DNA of 64,000 nt from Xestospongia bergquistia (Eukaryota > Porifera > Demospongiae > Haplosclerida > Petrosiidae): NCBI GenBank assembly GCA_963965975.1, contig OZ014416.1:3596001-3660000 (forward strand). Direction: 5' to 3'. The notes below the pieces were generated by a model, which was not told the DNA's origin, ran no database searches, and saw only the letters and a list, made by a program, of their open reading frames with translations. Positions 50,374-61,051 of the stretch are shown piece by piece; positions within the stretch are counted from its first letter, which is position 1; every line of letters begins with the position of its first letter. The position numbers were made by a program, and so were the translations under genes.

Positions 50374-50407
<34 letters not shown>
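50095..50407 (+). repeat. Three degenerate 80-110 bp tandem units ending in (GT)n
   Basis: Units begin near 50,095, 50,206 and 50,290, sharing ACTTACATTATACAT-like, TATAATRTATTG, TTTGCCTGACTGTGT and CTTCCTCTCTGTGTGT motifs. The run ends in a pure (GT)13 at 50,381-50,407. An 88-codon frame here is low-complexity and not a gene. Confidence 0.65.
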
Positions 50408-50410
<3 letters not shown>

Positions 50411-50903
50411 TAGTGGTGTGTTTAGCAATGGGTCTTTATAGAAGATACTATATTCACCTAGTTTTAAATCATCCAAAAGGAAGATTACAAGTTTCACTTT
50501 AAGTTTATAATACTATCAGCAAAGAAATGGCAGGCAAAACAGTAATATTATTACAAGAAAGAAAACTTACCTTGCTTTCTTTCCCAATTGAAAGTTAACT
50601 CCACCCAAATAAATTGACAGGAAGTGATAGTGAGGTGTGTCAAAGAAACCCTTTGTTGTGCACTAGTTTACATTGTTTGGCTTAGAACAAAGTATCAACA
50701 GACTCCCCACACAACAAAGAGATCAACTTTATGTTGATCATTAAGTGTTCGTAGCATACTACAGAGTTGAGCATCCATTTTATGGCTTTTATGGCTTTTC
50801 TTGTTGTTATGTAGCAACATCAACCTACCTACCCTGTCACACTAGTAACTTACCTGAAAGCATCATCTTGTTGCTAGAGTAAGCTTTTAAATCGTTGCTA
50901 TTG
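50408..50903. other. No gene or repeat recognised
   Basis: Ordinary AT-rich DNA without long open frames or obvious repeats. It lies downstream (in minus-strand sense) of the coding remains at 50.9-52.7 kb and could include their 3' flank. Confidence 0.4.
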
Positions 50904-52047
50904 TTAAAAAAAAGCATTATTGGAAAAGTAGCCGCCCATGGGCGTGATTACAGTTAATTTGCCACGCCTGTCAACTAAGAAAAGAAGTATGTCAGATAAT
51001 GAACTTATTAGGACTAAAAAGCAACGACTTTGAAATGTGACAAACTTCCAAAGGTACTTCCAAAGATGCGAACTTAATCCTTTTTGAACAGGTAATTCCT
51101 GACACAATGAAAGCATGACTAGTTGTAAAAATTGATCAGGAAGAGCATGGAAAGGATAACACTTAGTAGAGCATCACTTTCATCTAATGGTTTCATGTTC
51201 TTGTTATTATTCACCAGCAACTGTACTAATTTAGTGTGCAAATTCTTCAAGGGTTGATGCTTGGGAGACAGACCTATAAAGAAGAATTCACAACCATCAA
51301 ATAGTCTATTGACTGTTGGGCACAAGTTAAGTTGACTAATCAATATTGAAAATAATTGATGGAGATACAAAGTTATTTGTGGCTCTATCTGTTTTATGAT
51401 AACTTTTAAAATACAATGCAATAGCTTCTAAACTAAACATCAACCTTTTTTCACTTAATGGATATTATTGTTTAATATTGATATAATATGTCCAAAGTTC
51501 AGTTTCAATGTACAATTACTGGAAAAATCATCAGGACTGAATTCATCTGACAGTTTGGTTGTATCTATGAAAAGTAGAAGTGTGTTTCATTGTGACTATT
51601 GTTAAACTCACCAATTATTGTTAAACTCACCAATTAGTTTAAGTTCCTGATATACATGAGCAACAAGTTCAGTACAAATTAATGAACTGAAGTTATCTTT
51701 GTAGTTTTTGAGAAATTCCAAGTATTCATCATTAACATTTACATTTACTGCAGACAATCAAATCTATTTGTCTCTTTCATACGGTCTTCCTTGAAGCTTC
51801 TTACCTACTTAAAATGTAAATAAAAATTTTAATTAATTATTTCGGTAGCTAACCTTCAACATATCTCACACATTACTTGTCGTTGCTCCTGTTAATTGAT
51901 AAATTGCAACACGATCATACCAGCCAGAGAAAATTTTGTTCTTTAGAGGGAAAACTTCCACTCATTTATGGACTGTTCCCATATCAACATTAACAAGCCC
52001 CACCTTATTAGTACTGGACTCCCAACCCAAGTGGAATATGGAGGTCG

Positions 52048-52048
<1 letters not shown>

Positions 52049-52082
<34 letters not shown>
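52049..52082. repeat. (TA)n microsatellite
   Basis: About 16 near-perfect TA units, lying in a probable intron between two coding fragments on the minus strand. Confidence 0.95.
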
Positions 52083-52083
<1 letters not shown>

Positions 52084-52450
52084 CAAATATTTACACAACT
52101 AAACATATTTACTTACCAATCCAACGTGTGAAAAAACAGCTCCAACAAATATTTAATAATTGCTCCAGAACTTGTCGTCCCTGAAACAAATTATCTCCAG
52201 TTACAAATTTCATTATATGCCTTTGTGGAAAAATCAGGTGAAGGTCTAATGTAACGAATGATCATGTGAATTATATTACTGAGGACTAACGCTATCTGAG
52301 ATATTAAAGGTGGAGCACCAGTAGCTACTGGAGGTAATAAGTGGCAAAGCATGATGAAATGTATCAGGATGTAAATGAATTGGATTTGCTAGCAAAACTC
52401 CTAACTCTTTTTTCAGACATGATCCAATGTAAATGTATACATTGTTAAAC

Positions 52451-52522
52451 TATGTTGCTCTAGTGTCTCTGCTTCTGTAATCATTCTATGTTGCTCTGTT
52501 GTCTCTGCTTCTGTAATCATTC
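52451..52522 (-). repeat. 36-bp (12-codon) tandem duplication in coding remains
   Basis: Two adjacent 36-base units differing at two positions, encoding MITEAET-T/L-EQHR twice on the minus strand. The period is a multiple of three, so frame is kept. Confidence 0.85.
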
Positions 52523-52716
52523 TAACTTCTCGAGATGAATACTTGATGACTGCTTCAACTTTCTCTGCAAATTTCAGTGCTTGCAAACATTCTGGACTGT
52601 ATGAAACCTTCATACAGCAACACATTCATTATCTTCATAAAATATTCTGGTAACATCTGAAATGATATGAACATCTGAATGAGTGTCATTAAATCGAGCT
52701 ACATCTAGTTGTAGGT

Positions 52717-52900
52717 TTTGGGTTTAGAGTTTAGTTTTTAAAATTTAGTGTTTACCATTTTGGTTTTAGGATTTAAGGTTTAGGGTTTAGGTTTTCAAGT
52801 TTAGGGTTTAGAAGTTAGGGTTTAGTGATTTAGAAATTCTCGTTTCAGGTTTGGGTTTATGTTTTAATGTTAGTATTTAGGGTTCGTGGTTTAGGTGTAT
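52717..52900 (+). repeat. Degenerate TTTAGGG-like interstitial repeat
   Basis: Repeated but irregular GTTTAGGGTTTAGG-type motifs with GTTTAGAG, GATTTAAGG and similar variants over about 180 bases. The 7-base unit resembles TTTAGGG rather than the metazoan TTAGGG. It is too degenerate to be a functional telomere. Confidence 0.6.
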
Positions 52901-53262
52901 TTTACGTCTATTTTATCCCCTTTGTGGTGCGAAAAATACGCAAATTTTAATCCGATATTACCACAAAAATTCATGAATTTTGAAGACATCTTTTAAAATT
53001 TTTTTGAGAAAAAATACATGCATTTTAACCTCTGAAAATACTCATAATTTAAAAGACTTTTTGAAAACCTTTTGGGCCAAAATTGCATCTTTTCTCTTTT
53101 TCTATGTGTTTGGGTGACCAAAGTATAGATATTTAGACACCTTTGTGCCAAAAAAGTAAGGGCACACTTTTAAAATTGTGTATTTTATGCACAAGATGTT
53201 CAATTTTCACATATATTTTTGCAAAATTAAATTAGAAAAAAACATTAAAAATTCCTTTATTT
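52901..53262. other. AT-rich dispersed-repeat DNA, no gene
   Basis: Phrases such as GTGCGAAAAATACGC, GGGCCAAAATTGC and TTTGTGCCAAAAAAG recall 47.3-47.6 kb. No open frame longer than about 40 codons stands out. Confidence 0.4.
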
Positions 53263-54725
53263 GGGTGACAAATTTAGGGAGATAGGGGTTAAAATTTCGT
53301 TGCATTTTTGGAGTCGAAAATAGTTAAAAAGTGCTTAAATAATTGCGGATTTTGGTTGCTTTTCAGTAACATATAGTTTGGTATAATTTTGGTGCCAATA
53401 ATACTTGCAAAAAGTCAAAATTCACTTGTTTTCTGTAACAAATTTAGAGAAATAGGATTTATAATTTCACGGATTATATTACTACCCAATATTATCATAT
53501 TACAACATAACGTACCTCATTTTATGTTGTTATCTATATAACGTTTTATTATAATATAATTTTGCCAATTAACTACCTCAGATTACGCCCTAACGAACAT
53601 GCCACTTTTCTGTAAATATACTTCCAAATACCAGTGTATGTGTTGTAACCTAGCCGAGACAGATTCAACATACAACAACAAATATAAAAGAAAAAACTAC
53701 TGAACATGTGCTTACACAATATATACATGCGCTCATCTGGAATATTCATAGTTATCACATTTCCCCTCTCAAGCAAAATGATCAACTGGTTGAGGTATCA
53801 GCTCGAACTGCAGGGGGATCTTGAACAAAAGGAAATTAGATAAAATCGGTAAAAATTCCTTTTCGGTGTCAAATTTAGGGAGGTAGGGGTTAAAATTTTG
53901 TTGTATTTTTGGAGTTGAAAATAGTTACAAAAAGGACTTACATTTAAAAGGAAGTGCTTAAATACTTGTGCATTTTGATTGCAAACTATACTTCTAAAAA
54001 ATACTTAAAAATTGATAGTGGCAAAATTTTGACAAAAAGGGCTTAAAATTCACTGAATTTGTTAAGATTTTGCATATTTTCAGTAACAAAAATTATAAGA
54101 AAAAAGAGATTAATTAGGCATATTTTTGGCCCCAATAATAATTGGAAAAAGGCATCAAAATTTCAGTAGCAAATTTAGAGAAATAGGGTTTACAATTTCA
54201 TGTATTACATTACTATCCAATATTATAATGTTACAAAGTAACGTACCTCATATTATGTTATCTATATAACGTTTTATTATGATATAATTTTACCATGTAA
54301 ATAGCTCATATTATGCCCTAACGAACATGACAACACTATATATGTATACAGTACTTATCTTATAAAGCATTTCTAGTAATACTTACATGTTATGCCACTT
54401 TTCATTTTTAAGCATTATTACCTGCTTAACAAGGAGCTATCACTTTCCTGTAAATATACTTCCTTTTGTTTTCTCCAATACCAGTATCTGGGTTGTAACC
54501 TGGCCGAGATAGATTCAACATAAAACAACAAATATAAACTACTGAAAATGTGCTCACACAATATATACATGTGCTCATCTGGAATATCCCTAGTTATCAC
54601 ATTCTACCCTCTCAAGCTTGATGCAGGGGTGCAAAACAATCAACAGGTCGAGGTACATAAGTAGAATGGCGAACAGCAACAGGACGAATTTGTGCAAGTG
54701 GTGGTATATCAATTTGAACTGCAGG
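53263..54725 (+). repeat. Tandem segmental duplication (units about 560 and 860 bp)
   Basis: Unit A (53,263-53,826) and unit B (53,866-54,725) share, in order, CAAATTTAGGGAG-TAGGGGTTAAAATTT, AATTTAGAGAAATAGG, AACGTACCTCAT, TATCTATATAACGTTTTATTA, CCCTAACGAACATG, TTGTAACCT-GCCGAGA, CAATATATACATG-GCTCATCTGGAATAT and the end of a minus-strand exon. Unit B holds about 120 extra bases (about 54,330-54,450). Unit A has lost about 60 bases of the exon. Confidence 0.82.
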
Positions 54726-54830
54726 AGGATCTGGATTTGGAGTGAACTCGTCTGATATATACCAATCTTCGACTGGTTCCTGTGGAACGTGATCAGAGTA
54801 GTTACATCTAAGATGGTCAACATAACCATA
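54612..54830 (-). CDS. Probable 3' terminal exon of an unidentified gene
   Basis: Minus-strand exon after a good acceptor (TTTTTAATACAG, just above 54,830), 72 codons to TGA: starts YGYVDHLRCNYSDHVPQEPV, then DWYISDEFTPNPDPPAVQID, ends RPVDCFAPLHQA. It is proline- and aspartate-rich with no family I recognise. A partial second copy lies in unit A of the local duplication (about 53,770-53,826), with about 20 codons missing. The open frame extends upstream to 54,947 but crosses the acceptor, so that part is probably intronic. Whether the gene still lives is unknown; upstream exons were not found. Confidence 0.4.
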   Translation of the reverse strand, partial: YGYVDHLRCNYSDHVPQEPVEDWYISDEFTPNPDPPAVQIDIPPLAQIRPVAVRHSTYVPRPVDCFAPLHQA

Positions 54831-54920
54831 CTGTATTAAAAATAATGTAGGCGAATGTGGATTAGGCGAAACCTGCATGAATCCTACAATCAGTAAACAA
54901 TATTCACAAACCTGTACATG

Positions 54921-55097
54921 GCTGCAAGCACCACACCCACTCATCAAACTTCGATAGCCACACCCATTAAATATTTTGGATGTGGTTTATTTTGACCACA
55001 CCTCATATTTTAATTAATGCTCCAGGTAGTCTAGGAAATTAATGCATAGCTGCAAGCACCACACCCAATTATCAAGCCACGATAGCCACACCCATTA
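54921..55097 (+). repeat. Two copies of a 50-bp repeat
   Basis: GCTGCAAGCACCACACCCA...GATAGCCACACCCATTAA at 54,921-54,970 and again at 55,049-55,097, about 128 bp apart, with little mutation between copies. No gene in this stretch. Confidence 0.85.
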
Positions 55098-55297
55098 ATG
55101 CTCTACATAATCTCATTTCCCTCACAAAAGCAGACTAACTAATCTCTTGTGGCTTCCTCGGCTTTCTCTCTGGAAGATATACTCACCTTTATAGTTGTAT
55201 TCTCGATACTTACCTTTACTGACTACTACAAATTGTATAATTGGGTACAATATATAGAGTAGTATAGATACAGACACACCATTTTATCATAAATATG

Positions 55298-55339
55298 TAA
55301 TACTACCAAATGTAACACTGCCAAATGTAATACTACCAC
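55298..55339 (-). repeat. Left inverted copy of a short repeat bounding the minisatellite
   Basis: AATACTACCAAATGTAACACTGCC-type sequence, the reverse complement of the run at 59,336-59,396. The two copies face each other across about 4 kb. Confidence 0.7.
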
Positions 55340-56461
55340 TCATTAGATTACTTGTCAAAATTTACTGTATGTTGTTAACTTACTGCCAGGGCTCTTTGAG
55401 ATAGAGGAATGTCTGTCTTGAGTCTTGATCCAGATGTCTTGAGCTTTGATCCACAAGTCCAGCGAAGCTACATTAATAGATGCATTATGAATTAATGTAC
55501 TCTAGTACTGTATTCTGTTAACATACTGCCCAGCGTCTTTGAGATCGTGGAAAATCTTGACTCTTGATCCCGATATCCAGCGAAGCTATAGTAATAAAAC
55601 AGAAATTGAGAGTAATGTGTATTATGAGTAATGAGTATTATGAATTATGTACACTAGTACTGTAAGCTGTTAACTTACTCCACAGACTCTTTGTGATAGA
55701 GGAATGTCTTGACCTTGATCCTGAAGTCCAGTGAAGCTACAGTAATAAAAGAGAAATTAAGAGTAATATGCAGTAATAAAAGAGAAAGTAAGAGTAATGA
55801 TGTACACTACTACTGTATTCTGTGAACTTACTCCCCAGCGTCTTTGACAGATAGCAGAATGTCTTTGATTCTTGATCCCAATATCCAGTGAAGCTATAGC
55901 AATAAAAGAGATATATTTAAGGTTATGATGCATTATGAATTACTTTATACTAGTACTGTATGATCTTACTCCATAGACTCTTCGAGATACATAAATGCCT
56001 TGAGCCTTACTCCCTAGACTCTTCAGATGAATTTCTTGAGCCTTGAGCTTGATGTCGAGCAAAGCTATAGTAATGAAAAAGAGATTAGGAGTATTATGAA
56101 TTAATGTATTATGAATTAAGACTTATTAATTAATGCACACCAGTACTGTGTGCTGTTAACTTACTCCACAGTCTCTTTGTGGTAGAGGAATGTCTTGAGT
56201 CTTCATCATGATGTCCAGTGAAACTATGGTAATAAAAGGAAAATCAAGAGTAATGATGTCTTTTTTAAGCAATGTACACCAGTACTATATGCTGCTAACT
56301 TACTTCCCAGAATCTTCAGATAGAGGAATGTCTTGAGCCTTGATCTTGACTTCAAGCGAAGCTACAGTTATACAAGAGAAATTAAGAGCAATGAATTACT
56401 TCATACTAGTACTGACTACTGAATGCTGTTGACTTACTGCCAAAAGTCTTTATAGAGAATT

Positions 56462-57025
56462 GTCTAGCCTCGTACCCAAGCTTTCGCGATAGAAAAGAAA
56501 GCTTGGTAACTACTGCTTGTGTATGCGCTTAATTATTGTAAATTATGTTATATGTTCATATCATAATGACAACATTTTAAATTAAATGACAAGTAAATGG
56601 GTCAGGTTTATATTGATGACGTTTCATTCACTACTGAGTTTGGGCATGTCTAGCTGAGTTTGTCGGTTCTGCAGAGATTTAATGAAAGCAAAAAGAACGA
56701 CAAATTTGTTCAGTGCTGTTGGAATACAAAACCACACGAAAATATCTTTTCCATCATATATAGCTTCAATGAACAAGAGTTTCTCCTTTTAAGAAATAGA
56801 TTTGGCATTGCTAGCAGCTTTAGAACATACAGTAGAGCAGAAGAAAACTTTATATCAGTGATACAAATAGTCTCATATTACGGGTAAAGGAATTTTGTCG
56901 TCATAGTTGATGGAGGATTCATAGAGTATACTAGTTTCAAAGAAATCTGTGGAAATTAAATGCATGCACAAACAGTAGTTACCAGGCTTTCTTTTCTATC
57001 GTGAAAGCCTGGGTATGAGGCTAGA
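56462..57025. mobile_element. MITE-like element, copy 1 (564 bp)
   Basis: Terminal inverted repeats of about 65 bases with about 7 mismatches: the left end TCTAGCCTCGTACCCAAGC and the reverse complement of the right end TCTAGCCTCATACCCAGGC, continuing through GATAGAAAAGAAAGC and GGTAACTACTG. Flanks GAATTG and GAAATA are imperfect direct repeats. The interior is AT-rich. A 75-codon frame at 56,660-56,887 begins at TTG and is not conserved in copy 2, so I treat the element as non-autonomous. The superfamily is not assigned. Confidence 0.83.
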
Positions 57026-58500
57026 GAAATATCTTGATCCTTGATCCTGACATCCAGCAAAGCTATTGTAATAAAACACAAATTAAGACTATGCTATATT
57101 ATGAATTAATGTACAGTAGTATCGTATTTAGTTAACTTACTCTTCAGAGTCTTCGAGGTATAGGAATGTCTTGAGACTTGAGCCAGACATCAAATGAAGC
57201 TACAGTGATAAGATGCATTATCAATTAATTTATACCAGTACTGTATTCTGTTAACTTACTCCCCAGCGTCTTGAGATAGCAGAATGTCTTGATTCTTGAT
57301 CGCAATATCCAGTGAAGCTATAGTAATAAAATAGAAATTGAGAGTAATGTGTATTATGAGTAATGGGTATTATGAATTAATGTACACTAGTACTGTATGC
57401 TGTTAACTTACTCCACAGACTCTTTGTGATAGAGGAATGTCTTGAGCCTTGACCCTGAAGTCCAGTGAAGCTACAGTAATATAAGAGAAATTAAGAGTAA
57501 TATGCAGTAATAAAAGATAAAGTAAGAGTAATGATGTATTATGACTTAATGTACACTACTACTGTATTCTGTGAACTTACTCCCCAGTGTCTTTGAGATA
57601 GCAGAATGTCTTGATTCTTGATACTGATATCCATCGAAGCTATAGTAATAATAATGTGTATTATGAGTAATGGGTATTATGAATTAATGTACACTAGTAC
57701 TGTATGCTGTTAACTTACTCCACAGAGTGAGACTCTTTGTGATAGAGGAATGTCTCAAGCCTTGATCCTGAAGTCCAGTGAAGCTACAGTAATAAAAGAA
57801 AAATTAAGAGTAATATGCAGTAATAAAAGAGAAAGTAAGAGTAATGATGTATTATGACTTAATGTACACTACTACTGTATTCTGTGAACTTACTCCCCAG
57901 TGTCTTTAAGATAGCAGAATGTCTTGATTCTTGATCCCAATATCCAGCGAAGCCATAGCAATAAAAGAGATATTAAAGGTAATGATGCATTATGAATTAC
58001 TTTATACTAGTACTGTATGATCTTACTCCCTATCGAGATACATGAATGCCTTGAGCCTTACTCCCTAGACTCTTCAGATGAATTTCTTGAGCCCTGAGCC
58101 TGACGTCGAACAAAGCTATAGTAATGAAAAAGAGATTAAGAGTATTATGAATTAATGTATTATGAATTAAGACTTATGAATTAATGTACACTATGATTGT
58201 ATTCAGTTAACTTACTCTTCAGACTCTTTGAGATATAGGAATGTCTTGAGCCTTGAGACTGACATCAAGTCAAGCTATAGTAATAAAAGAAGTTAAGAGT
58301 AATCGTGTTTCATGAATCAATGTAACCTAGTATTGTATTCTGTTAACTTACTTAACAAACTCATCGAGATAGAGGAATGTCTTCATCCTTGACCTCTGAC
58401 AACCAGCGAATCTATTGTAATAAAAGAGATTAATAATGCATCATGAATAAATTTATACTAGCACTGACTTACTCCCAAGAGTCCTTGAGATGGAGAAATG

Positions 58501-58994
58501 TCTAGCCTTGTACCCAGGTTTTCGCAATAGAAAAGAAAGCCTTGTAACTACTGCTTGTGCATGCGTTTATTGTAATTTACGCAATATACTGACATCATAA
58601 TGGCAAGATTTAGAATTAAATGACAAGTAAATGGCTGGGTTTCTATTGATGACGTTTATTTTACTACTGAGTTTAGCCATGGCTAGTTGAGTTTGTTGGT
58701 TCTGTAGATACTTAATGAAAGCAAAAAGAGCGACAAACATGTTCAGTGTTGTTGGAATAGAAAACCACACGAAAACATCTTTTCCATCATTAGCATAGAG
58801 TAGAGCAGAAGAATACTTTCTATCAGTACTACAAATAGTCTCACATTGTGATTAAAGGAATTTTGACATCAATAGTTGACGGAGGATTCCTAGAGTATAC
58901 TACTTTCAAAGGAATCTGTGGAAATTAAATGCATGCGCTAATAGTAGTTACCAGGCTTTCTTTCCTATCGCAAAAGCCTGGGTACGAGGCTAGA
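58501..58994. mobile_element. MITE-like element, copy 2 (494 bp)
   Basis: Same element as at 56,462 with about 65 internal bases deleted. Termini TCTAGCC...GGCTAGA; perfect 6-base flanks GAAATG (58,495-58,500 and 58,995-59,000). Removing it and one GAAATG leaves a normal minisatellite unit reading GGAGAAATGTCTTGATCC. Following units are closely alike in both copies (GATCCTTGATCCTGA, AACTTACTCTTCAGA), so MITE and array were probably duplicated together. Confidence 0.83.
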
Positions 58995-59335
58995 GAAATG
59001 TCTTGATCCTTGATCCTGATGTCCAGTGAAGCTATTGTAATAGAAAACAAATTAACAGAAATAATTAATTATGAATTAATGTACACTAGTATTGTATTCA
59101 GTTAACTTACTCTTCAGACTCTTCGAAGTATAGAAATGTCTTGAGTCTTGAGCCTGAAGTATTATGAATCAATGTACACTAGTAGTCTAGTACTGTATGG
59201 TCTTAACTTACTCCCTAGACTCTTTTGAGACAGAGGATGTCTTGAGCCTAGTCCTGGTGTACAGCGAATCTAGGGTAATAAAAGAGAAACGAGAAGGAAT
59301 AATATATTTTACACTGACGTTAAAATATGTTAATG

Positions 59336-59396
59336 ACAATATTACATTTGCAGTATTACATTTGGCAGTATTACATTTGGTAGTATTATATTTGTA
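59336..59396 (+). repeat. Right inverted copy of the bounding repeat, itself a 15-18 bp tandem run
   Basis: Four imperfect units of ATTACATTTGGCAGT, facing the complementary run at 55,298-55,339. Confidence 0.75.
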
Positions 59397-59482
59397 GTAT
59401 TAGTTTATGTCAAAATACCAGTTAATGTTTATACATTTTTATTGTTAATATACTTACCAATTGTTATTTCCTTCATCTGCAT

Positions 59483-59499
59483 GTATGTGTGTGTGTGTA
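59483..59499. repeat. Short (TG)n run
   Basis: ATGTATGTGTGTGTGTGTA simple repeat. Confidence 0.8.
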
Positions 59500-59636
59500 T
59501 GTTTAAAATAAGGTAATATTGTTAAGTTATACAATATGAATGTAACATTACACTGATATCCGTATACCTAGAAGGACAACAAATCATGTTACTTGAGTCT
59601 ATCACGATGTAATACATTACTTTACCATGTACCGAG

Positions 59637-60660
59637 GAACATCATTCGTTCAGAAATACTGCAGGGAAGACTGCCAAATGACTTGGCTAAATGGAATGCA
59701 ACATACTTTATTAACCAGCATATTTACTTAATGAATATTACTCAGACTTGCAACATAGTACTAAATATACTTCTTACTAAAGTCAATATATCACAGAGAA
59801 AAGGACTAGTTTAAAAGTCAAGCTTGATATACTAACAGACGTGGAGTACTGCTTCTCTGACCATATTTGTTACTATTGTCTTTCCCTTTTGTTGTAGTCA
59901 AGAACATCATTATCTGAGATTTACTACAGAGGACACTGTCAAATGGTTTGGCTGTATGGAATCCAGTTCCTTATTCTGTCTTGCTTAACAGCCCTGCAAA
60001 GGTAAAGTACTTACAAGTACAAAAACATAACAAGCTGACACTCATACAAAAATACACGATATACTAATACACATGGAGTACCGCTACTCTGACCGTATTT
60101 ATTTGCCCTTGGGCTGTAGCAAGTAACATCATTGTCTTGGATTGACTTGGCTGAAAGGATATAAAGTCTGGTTGCTAAAATGAAGTAATGCACAAAATAT
60201 ACTGATTACTAAAGCCTATACCTTACAGAGAAAAGGACTAGTGAGATATTATGTTTTAAAATGACTAGTTAATAACTTGTATAAACACATTCACATATGA
60301 TACAGCACACAACTCAAGACTAAATAACACAATATTCATATTTTATAAAGTATGTTGCATAGATAACTTATGGTACACATATGATAATAATATTCATAAC
60401 TATATGCAACACAATAACCAAATAATAATACAGTACCCATTGGTTGCTAAAATGAAGTAATGCTGTCTAAGATTTCTAGTACAAACCTCTAGTACCAACC
60501 ATTACAAGCTCATACTGAAACAAAAGTTGAGACAATGGAGGTAAATAGGCTTGTACTAAATAGAAAAACTTGACTAATGTTATTCAGACATTGTATTAAA
60601 TATACTGGTTACTAAATTCTATATACTATGGAGAAAAGGAACACTCAGATATGTTTGCAA
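59637..60660 (+). repeat. Direct repeats, unit about 200-260 bp
   Basis: Copies begin near 59,637, 59,902 and 60,122, with a partial one near 60,441. Shared landmarks are AACATCATT, ACTGCAGGGAAGACTG/ACTACAGAGGACACTG, CAAATG-TTTGGCT, GGAATCCAGTTCCTTATTCT, AACAGCCCTGCA, CAGAGAAAAGGACTAGT, GATATACTAA-ACA and GGAGTAC. The same family reappears at 63,838-64,000. Small open frames here change between copies and look like chance. Confidence 0.75.
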
Positions 60661-61051
60661 ATGACTTACGACAGACTTAGTACAGACAACAGATGCACTA
60701 AAACTAAGAGATAAAGCTTAATGAACTATAGGCTGTCCAAGTTGAGTAGAGCCACACAGATGTGTGAATAATTTTGCCTTTTTACGTGCTATCAACATGA
60801 AACTTGCACTATCGATTTAGCTCACAAATGCACATTTTATATATAAAATTTGGCTCTCTAGCACTACGAGAAAGTACCAAACTAGAAAACTCCTTACATT
60901 TTCAATGGCATACATTTCACAAACTTCAAATTGCACACCTTCGAGGGTTTAATAAAAAACAATTTTTGCTTTAAGTCACCAATCTATCACTTGGAAATTA
61001 AAAATTACAATTCTAATTATATGAACAAATGGTATATTATAACAATTATTA
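60661..61051. other. No gene recognised
   Basis: AT-rich DNA between the direct repeats and the left end of the second piggyBac. Nothing supported. Confidence 0.4.

Larger units (their letters stand above)
50904..52705 (-). pseudogene. Intron-containing coding remains, unidentified protein
   Basis: I do not recognise the family. Minus-strand fragments in order: 52,705-52,610 (DVARFNDTHSDVHIISDV, FYEDNECVAV); 52,625-52,413 (SYSPECLQALKFAEKVEAVI); about 52,425-52,330 (LKKELGVLLANPIHLHPDTF); 52,352-52,191 (PPVATGAPPLISQIALVLSN, YIRPSPDFSTKAY); 52,195-52,117 (NLFQGRQVLEQLLNICW, donor GTAAGT); 52,033-51,866 (GWESSTNKVGLVNVDMGTVH, SGWYDRVAIYQLTGATTS); 51,747-51,631 (YLEFLKNYKDNFSSLICTEL); 51,564-51,455 (LSDEFSPDDFSSNCTLKLNF); 51,421-51,119; 51,116-50,904 (LWKYLWKFVTFQSR). 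The 51,747-51,631 and 51,564-51,455 exons have good splice sites and join in phase over a 66-bp intron. Several frame changes and an in-frame TGA (51,962) where Trp would fit indicate decay. Composition is helical and Leu-rich. Confidence 0.5.
55370..59300 (+). repeat. Minisatellite array, unit about 130-150 bp, about 19 units
   Basis: Each unit reads roughly GTACTGTATKCTGTTAACTT, ACTCC-CAGACTCTTTGAGAT, AGAGGAATGTCTTGAGCCTT, GATCCTGA-GTCCAGYGAAGC, TACAGTAATAAAAGAGAAAT, TAAGAGTAATGATG, then a run of ATTATGAATTAATGTACACTA. Units start near 55,370, 55,510, 55,660, 55,820, 55,960, 56,150, 56,290 and 56,420, and resume after the first MITE. A larger repeat is superposed: 55,820-56,145 matches 57,880-58,190 at about +2,060. 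Two MITE copies interrupt it. No open frame is conserved between units, so it is non-coding. Confidence 0.9.

Noticed and set aside
50236-50502. 88-codon frame across the GT repeat
   Set aside because: It is made of simple repeat (poly Val-Cys) and tandem units; not a gene.
56660-56887. 75-codon frame in MITE copy 1 as a coding gene
   Set aside because: It starts at TTG, is interrupted or deleted in copy 2, and has no motif.
59593-60193. Small open frames (59,593-59,814 and 60,011-60,193) as genes
   Set aside because: They fall in the 200-260 bp direct repeats and are not conserved between copies.
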